Below are positions 59,469 to 64,000 of a stretch of 64,000 nucleotides of DNA, piece after piece. Location of the stretch: positions 62,001 through 126,000 of the forward strand of contig NZ_JARQWV010000017.1 of assembly GCF_029543245.1 (NCBI RefSeq). The letters run 5' to 3'. Source of the DNA: Caulobacter endophyticus (lineage in GTDB: Bacteria; Pseudomonadota; Alphaproteobacteria; Caulobacterales; Caulobacteraceae). The notes under the pieces were generated by a model. The model had not been told where the DNA came from, did not search any database, and was given only the letters and a program-made list of their open reading frames with translations. Made by a program: the position numbers and the translations under genes. Numbering within the stretch: the first letter of the stretch is position 1; each line of letters opens with the position of its first letter.

Positions 59469-59756
59469 GTGACCTCCGCCGTCCTGGCCGTGCGCCTGAC
59501 CCCGCGGGGCGGGCGCGACGCGGTCGACGGCTGGGCGGCCGACGCCGACGGCCGGCGCTATCTCAAGGTGCGGGTTAGCGCACCGCCCGTCGAGGGCGAG
59601 GCCAACGCCGCCCTCGTCGCGTTCATCGCCAAGCGCCTGGGCCTGTCGCGCTCTGCCGTGCGCGTGGCGAGCGGCGCGACGGCCCGCCTCAAGCGCCTGG
59701 AGATCGACGGCCTGTCGCCCGACGACCTCGACCGGCTGCTCGGCCGTCCGGCCTGA
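59469..59756 (+). CDS. DUF167 (YggU) family protein
   Basis: 95 residues from a GTG start, seven bases after the yggT stop. It is small and basic: LAVRLTPRGGRDAVDGWA, YLKVRVSAPPVEGEANAALV and FIAKRLGLSRSAVRVASGAT, all conserved in the family. The function is unknown; it pairs with YggT in many genomes. Confidence 0.92.
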   Translation: MTSAVLAVRLTPRGGRDAVDGWAADADGRRYLKVRVSAPPVEGEANAALVAFIAKRLGLSRSAVRVASGATARLKRLEIDGLSPDDLDRLLGRPA

Positions 59757-59941
59757 TCCCGGCTGGAAATGCTCGGTTCCCGGGCGAGGTGCGGTGAATC
59801 GCCCGGCAGCCCCTTACCGCCCTCGCCAATCCTAGGCCCCTCGTGCCATTGAGGGACCGGCGTTCTTTCACGCCCTCTTAGCGTCTGTCGCCCATAGTGC
59901 GGGCAGGACTTTTTCGAGTTCGGGCCAGCGGGGGCCGCGCC

Positions 59942-61699
59942 ATGAGCGCCAGGGCCATCAACGTCAAGGATCGCCAGGCGGCGATCGTCCACGCCGCCGC
60001 GGCGCGGCGGGGCAACGTCTATCTGCGCCTGACCGCCACCTTCTCGATCGCGGCCATCCTGCACGTCTTCATCGGCATGGACTGGGTCTGGGCCTGGGCC
60101 GCGGTCTACACCCTGGCCCAGCTGTTCGAGCTGTGGCTGTTCCGCAAGCTGAAGGCCGCGCCGGAGCAGTTCCTGACCGGCTGGCGGGCCTGGTCGCTGG
60201 CGATCATGCCGGCGGTCACCTCGATCATCTTCGGGGCCCTGGCCCTGCCGCTGTTCGCCTCGCACGAACGCTTCGCGCCGACCCTGGGCGGCATGCTGCT
60301 GGCCGGCGCCCTGCTCAACGTCATCGTCGTCAATGTCAGCCTTCGGTCGGCCACCCTGGCGGCGGCCGCGCCCCACGTCATCTACCTGCTGATCGCGCCG
60401 TTCATCGGCCGGGCGGCCAATCCCGACGCGCCCCTGGCCAACGCCCTGTGGTTCGGGGTGCTGCTGCTGATCGTCTCGGTCACGGTGGCCGCCCGCACCC
60501 TGGAGGCCGCGCTGAGGGCCGAGGAGGCCGCCAAGGCCGAGGCCGAGCGCCGCCGCCACGAGGCCGAGGAGGCGGTGGCCGCCAAGAGCGCCTTCGTGGC
60601 CATGATCAGCCACGAACTGCGCACGCCTATCAGCGCCATACTGGCCGGGGCGGCGCGCCTGCACAGCGAGGTTCCCGAGGCCGCCGCCAAGACCCACGCC
60701 CAGCTGATCGCCGACGCCGGCGGCATGATGCGCACCCTGCTCAACGACCTGCTGGACTTCTCGCGGCTGGAGGCCGGCCGCATGGCCGTCGAGCGCGCGC
60801 CCTACGACCTGCGCCAGGCCCTGGCCGACACCCTGCGCCTGTGGCGGCCCGAGGTGCAGAAGAAGGGCCTGCGCCTGCGCGTCGAGGGAGCGGCGGGCCT
60901 GCCGCGCTGGGTGGCCGGCGACAGCCTTCGCCTGCGCCAGGTGCTCAACAACCTGCTGTCCAACGCCATCAAGTTCACCGAGCGCGGCGAGGTGGCCGTC
61001 ACCCTCGCGGCCCATCGCCAGGGCGAGGGCTGGACGCTGGAGATCGCCGTCGTCGACACCGGCCGGGGCATCGAGCCCGAGGCGCTGCCGCGCCTCTTCA
61101 CCCCCTTCGACCAGCTGACCGCCGAGGTCGTGCGCCGGCACGGCGGTTCGGGCCTGGGCCTGGTGATCAGCCGCGAGCTGGCCCGGCTGATGGGCGGCGA
61201 CGTCACCGTGTCCAGCGAGGGGCTGGGCAAGGGCGCTACCCTGCGCCTGACCGTCCGCCTGGACGAGGCGCAGGCCCCGCCGGCGACGGCGGGCGCGGCC
61301 TCGATCGTCGGCGCGCGGGTGCTGGTGGTCGACGACCACGTGGTCAATCGTCGGGCCATCGAGCTGGTGCTGCAGACCTTCGGCGTGACGCCCACCCTGG
61401 CCGAGTCCGGCGAGCGGGCGCTGGAGATCCTGGCCGCCGGCGCCTTCGATGCGGTGCTGATGGACGTCTACATGCCGGGCCTGGGCGGCCGCGAGACCAC
61501 CCGCATCCTGCGCGCCGAGGCGGGTCCCAACCAGGAGGTCCCGGTGATCGCCGTGACCGCCTCGTCCACCCCCAAGGACTGGGACGCCTGCCGCGCCGCC
61601 GGCATGAACGCCCATGTCGCCAAGCCCATCGATCCGGCCCAGCTGCACGCGGCCCTGGTTGGGGTGCTGCCGCTGATCGTCGCGCGGACGGCGGCCTAG
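59942..61699 (+). CDS. Hybrid sensor histidine kinase / response regulator
   Basis: 585 residues, start at 59942 (MSARAINVK). Four to six membrane helices at about 25-190 and a coiled segment with ERRRHEAEEAVAAKSAF. The HisKA box is MISHELRTPISAIL near residue 222, HATPase has NNLLSNAIKFTERGEV, VDTGRGIEPEALPRLFTPFD and GSGLGLVISRELA, and the receiver (about 457-575) has phosphoacceptor Asp in AVLMDVYMPGLGG and a Lys in HVAKPIDPAQ. No periplasmic sensor loop of note. It ends next to a REP pair. Confidence 0.93.
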   Translation: MSARAINVKDRQAAIVHAAAARRGNVYLRLTATFSIAAILHVFIGMDWVWAWAAVYTLAQLFELWLFRKLKAAPEQFLTGWRAWSLAIMPAVTSIIFGALALPLFASHERFAPTLGGMLLAGALLNVIVVNVSLRSATLAAAAPHVIYLLIAPFIGRAANPDAPLANALWFGVLLLIVSVTVAARTLEAALRAEEAAKAEAERRRHEAEEAVAAKSAFVAMISHELRTPISAILAGAARLHSEVPEAAAKTHAQLIADAGGMMRTLLNDLLDFSRLEAGRMAVERAPYDLRQALADTLRLWRPEVQKKGLRLRVEGAAGLPRWVAGDSLRLRQVLNNLLSNAIKFTERGEVAVTLAAHRQGEGWTLEIAVVDTGRGIEPEALPRLFTPFDQLTAEVVRRHGGSGLGLVISRELARLMGGDVTVSSEGLGKGATLRLTVRLDEAQAPPATAGAASIVGARVLVVDDHVVNRRAIELVLQTFGVTPTLAESGERALEILAAGAFDAVLMDVYMPGLGGRETTRILRAEAGPNQEVPVIAVTASSTPKDWDACRAAGMNAHVAKPIDPAQLHAALVGVLPLIVARTAA

Positions 61700-61713
61700 A
61701 GGCCCAAAAATCC

Positions 61714-61879
61714 ACCTCTCCCATAGGGAGAGGGAGGGGCCCATGCGCAGCATGGGAGGGTGAGGGGTTTCAGACTTTCCGGACAGGGCAGGGACAAGGG
61801 TGGCAAGACCGCCGACGGCGTACGCCCTCACCCTCCCGTCGCTATGCGCCGGGCCCCTCCCTCTCCCCACGGGAGAGGG
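61714..61879. repeat. REP-like inverted pair, locus A3
   Basis: Left unit 61714-61771 (ACCTCTCCCATAGGGAGAGG..GAGGGGCCC..GGGAGGGTGAGGGGTTTC) and right unit 61823-61879, the inverse, ending in CTCTCCCCACGGGAGAG. The interior is about 50 bp. The right unit overlaps the 3' end of the vsr gene: the last dozen codons and the stop of vsr are in the repeat. Same family as 14023 and 35497. Confidence 0.88.
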
Positions 61880-62279
61880 TTTCCCGCAGCCGCGCCACCA
61901 GCGCCGCCTCGTCCTTCATCTGGCATTCCCAGATCGTCTCGACCCGCCAGCCGGCGGCGGTCAGGGCGGCGGCGTTGCGGTCGTCGCGGGCCTTGTTGCG
62001 GGCCACCTTGGCCAGCCAGTAGTCGCGGTTGGCCTTGGGTACGCGCGATCCCCGCGCGCAGTCGTGGCCGTGCCAGAAGCAGCCGTGGACGAAGAAGGCC
62101 AGCCTGCGCCCCGGCATCACCAGGTCGGGCGAGCCGGGCAGGTCCTTGCGGTGCAGGCGATAGCGCGCGCCCAGGCCGGTCAGCAGGCGGCGCAGGGTCT
62201 TTTCCGGCGCGGTGTCCTTGCTCTTGACCCTGGCCATGACGGCCGAGCGCTTGGCGGGGTCGAAGACGTCGGTGGTCAT
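61842..62279 (-). CDS. vsr: Very short patch repair endonuclease (Vsr)
   Basis: 145 residues, start at 62279. Vsr nicks 5' to T:G mismatches produced by deamination of 5-methylcytosine. Key residues: RSAVMARVKSKDTAPEKTLR, SPDLVMPGRRLAFFVHGCFW with the catalytic Asp, then HGHDC and WECQ, which supply zinc ligands. The start overlaps the upstream FAD enzyme gene (ATGA), so they are co-translated. No cytosine methyltransferase is in the window, so the methylation partner is elsewhere. The C-terminal dozen residues (TLSRGEREGPGA) come from the REP repeat. Confidence 0.93.
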   Translation of the reverse strand: MTTDVFDPAKRSAVMARVKSKDTAPEKTLRRLLTGLGARYRLHRKDLPGSPDLVMPGRRLAFFVHGCFWHGHDCARGSRVPKANRDYWLAKVARNKARDDRNAAALTAAGWRVETIWECQMKDEAALVARLRETLSRGEREGPGA

Positions 62280-63478
62280 GGCTTGGAAACGCGCGGGAAC
62301 CGGCCCAGGCGCAGCGTGCCGGTCAGCAGCCTCACGCCTGCCTGCCTGAAGCCCGGCAAGCGCGAGGTCGGGGTGAAGGCGAAGGTGCGCAACCACGGCC
62401 AGAACCATCCTCGCGACTGGAACAGCGGGGTCAGCGCCTTGGAGGCCAGCTGGTAGAGGCCGGTGTGGCGCCGCCGGTCGGCCTGCCAGCCCTTGAGGGC
62501 CGTGGGCGAGGGGCTCGCCGCCAGCCGGTCGGCCAGCTCGACGGCGTCGACCAGGGCCAGGTTGCCGCCCTGGCCCAGCTGCGGGCTGGTCCCGTGGGCG
62601 GCGTCGCCGATCAGGGCGCAGGCCCCGACATCCCAGCGGCCCACCGACACGTCGCGATAGATCGCCCGGGAAAAGCCGCTCCAGTCGTCGTGGTTCGAGA
62701 AGGCCTGCGCCAGCTCCGGCCACAGCGGGGCCAGGCGTCGGTCGCGCCAGGCGGAGAAGTCGCCGGCCAGGAAGGCGTCGATGCCCGCCACTGGAACCGA
62801 CCAGAACACCGCCGTGCAGTTTTGCTCGCCGCCAGGCCCCTTGCCCACCGGCAGGGCGCCGCACATCACTTCGGCCCGGTGATAGACCTGCCGCAGGGCG
62901 CCGGCGAAGCGTTCGTTAGGGTCGGCGATGTTGGTCCACACCGCGCCCCACGGATAGACCGGGGCGCGGGCCCGGGGCTTCAGCGCCCCGCGCAGGGTCG
63001 AGGCCGAGCCGTCGGCGACCAGCACGATGTCGAAGGGGCCGAAGGATCGCCCGGCCTCGTCGTGCAGGACGGGACGGGCGGGGTCGACCAGTCGCGTGAT
63101 CCGGGCGCCGGTGACGATCTCGACCCCGGCCGGGGCCAGGGGCGCGTGCAGCACGTCGAACAGGGCCGCGCGGTGGATGCCGACGCCGTGCGCGCCGGGC
63201 CGCCAGTCGCCGTAGTCCAGGGCCATCACCCGGCGGCCCTTGCTGTCGTGGCCGATCAGTTCGCGGACCGGCGCGCCGGTGGCGCGGGCGGCGTCTTCCA
63301 GCTGCAGCGCGCGCAGGGCCGCAAGGCCGGTCGGTTGCAGCAGCAGGCCCGAGCCCACCGGCCGGGCCTGCTCGAAGGCCTCCAGCAGCGTCACCGCATG
63401 GCCGTGGCGGGCCAGGGCCAGGGCGGCGGCCATGCCGCCGACGCCGCAGCCGACGATGCCGATCTTCAGGGTGGTCAT
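62276..63478 (-). CDS. FAD-dependent monooxygenase
   Basis: 400 residues from the ATG at 63478 (MTTLKIGIVGCG). PHBH-type flavoprotein: GIVGCGVGGMAAALALARHG at the N-terminus, the FAD pyrophosphate motif LVADGSASTLRGALK near 160, and GDAAHGTSPQLGQGGNLALVDA near 285. Such enzymes hydroxylate aromatic or polyene substrates with NAD(P)H and O2. The C-terminus (about 350-400) is basic and hydrophobic and could associate with membrane. It overlaps vsr by four bases; the link with DNA repair is not obvious. Confidence 0.9.
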   Translation of the reverse strand: MTTLKIGIVGCGVGGMAAALALARHGHAVTLLEAFEQARPVGSGLLLQPTGLAALRALQLEDAARATGAPVRELIGHDSKGRRVMALDYGDWRPGAHGVGIHRAALFDVLHAPLAPAGVEIVTGARITRLVDPARPVLHDEAGRSFGPFDIVLVADGSASTLRGALKPRARAPVYPWGAVWTNIADPNERFAGALRQVYHRAEVMCGALPVGKGPGGEQNCTAVFWSVPVAGIDAFLAGDFSAWRDRRLAPLWPELAQAFSNHDDWSGFSRAIYRDVSVGRWDVGACALIGDAAHGTSPQLGQGGNLALVDAVELADRLAASPSPTALKGWQADRRRHTGLYQLASKALTPLFQSRGWFWPWLRTFAFTPTSRLPGFRQAGVRLLTGTLRLGRFPRVSKP

Positions 63479-63540
63479 TGGGGAGAGGTGTTCACTCGCG
63501 CGCTCGACGATGCGGTCGTCATGCCGTGCCCCCCTCATAC

Positions 63541-63642
63541 GTCATCCCGGAAAGCGCGTAGCGCTTATCCGGGACCCAGGGGCGGGCGGCGATGCGGCGG
63601 CCCCTGGGTCCCGGCTCTCCGCTTCGCTCCGGCCGGGATGAC
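63541..63642. repeat. Palindromic intergenic repeat (family D)
   Basis: Two facing arms, GTCATCCCGG..CCGGGACCCAGGGGC and its inverse GCCCCTGGGTCCCGG..CCGGGATGAC, about 100 bp in all. Each arm itself folds (AGCGCGTAGCGCT in the left one, a GCTTCGC-centred stem in the right). It lies upstream of the monooxygenase gene and after the cysteine synthase gene. Such GTCATCCCGG elements are dispersed in alphaproteobacterial genomes. Confidence 0.8.
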
Positions 63643-63671
63643 GACCAGAGCGGGCGGTTGGCGTTAGGCGC

Positions 63672-64000
<329 letters not shown>

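Overview
The window is high-GC, densely coded alphaproteobacterial chromosome. It most resembles Caulobacter or a close Caulobacterales relative. The evidence is a giant NAD-glutamate dehydrogenase of the GdhZ type, a WecG/TagA-family glycosyltransferase resembling holdfast protein HfsJ, an MHYT-GGDEF-EAL protein nearby, a TonB-dependent receptor and many SRPBCC and sensor-kinase genes. The species call is inference from gene content and remembered synteny, not from a search. There is no prophage, transposase, integrase, plasmid function or CRISPR array.

Layout. 0-9.2 kb: 3' end of an aldo/keto reductase gene, a Tat-type phosphoesterase, divergent glmS and glmM (amino-sugar synthesis), an AT-rich two-TM orphan gene, a LacI-type regulator with a palindromic operator candidate, and an acyltransferase. 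9.2-24.4 kb: DUF6065 protein, a KefC/KefF-type antiporter pair, 3-ketoacid CoA-transferase subunits, DinB, a compact SRPBCC / Fe-S scaffold / yidD / thrS / glycosyltransferase run, an overlapping SRPBCC-DCC-DUF4166 operon, galE, isoaspartyl peptidase, a quinone reductase, and a small gene broken by an in-frame amber codon.

24.5-35.5 kb: a surface-polysaccharide and signalling block. It holds the HfsJ-like glycosyltransferase, an SDR, a lone SUKH protein, a UDP-glucuronate 4-epimerase translationally coupled to an N-terminally truncated UDP-glucose dehydrogenase, a PPP-type phosphatase, a Wza-like export protein, a c-di-GMP protein with both catalytic motifs, and a hybrid histidine kinase. 35.5-44 kb: a DUF559 nuclease enclosed by an inverted repeat pair, a HerA-like ATPase, an AI-2E family permease and GdhZ. 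44-64 kb: a second AT-rich orphan, DUF418, PhoD, LysE, hisI, DUF817, folE, cysS, a GT39-like transferase, a TonB receptor, the agmatine-to-putrescine pair, tRNA-Ala(CGC), YggT/DUF167, another hybrid kinase, a Vsr nuclease coupled to a flavin monooxygenase, and the 3' part of a cysteine synthase gene.

The most distinctive non-genic content is repeats. One family of about 165 bp (four copies) sits only between convergent gene ends and has a central hairpin with a paired base change, so it looks like a dispersed bidirectional terminator. A second, REP-like family (three loci) occurs as inverted pairs. One pair encloses a DUF559 nuclease gene, another runs into the 3' end of vsr, and one supplies the stop codon of a kinase gene. 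Further clues are the broken ugd, the amber-interrupted gene and two AT-rich islets.
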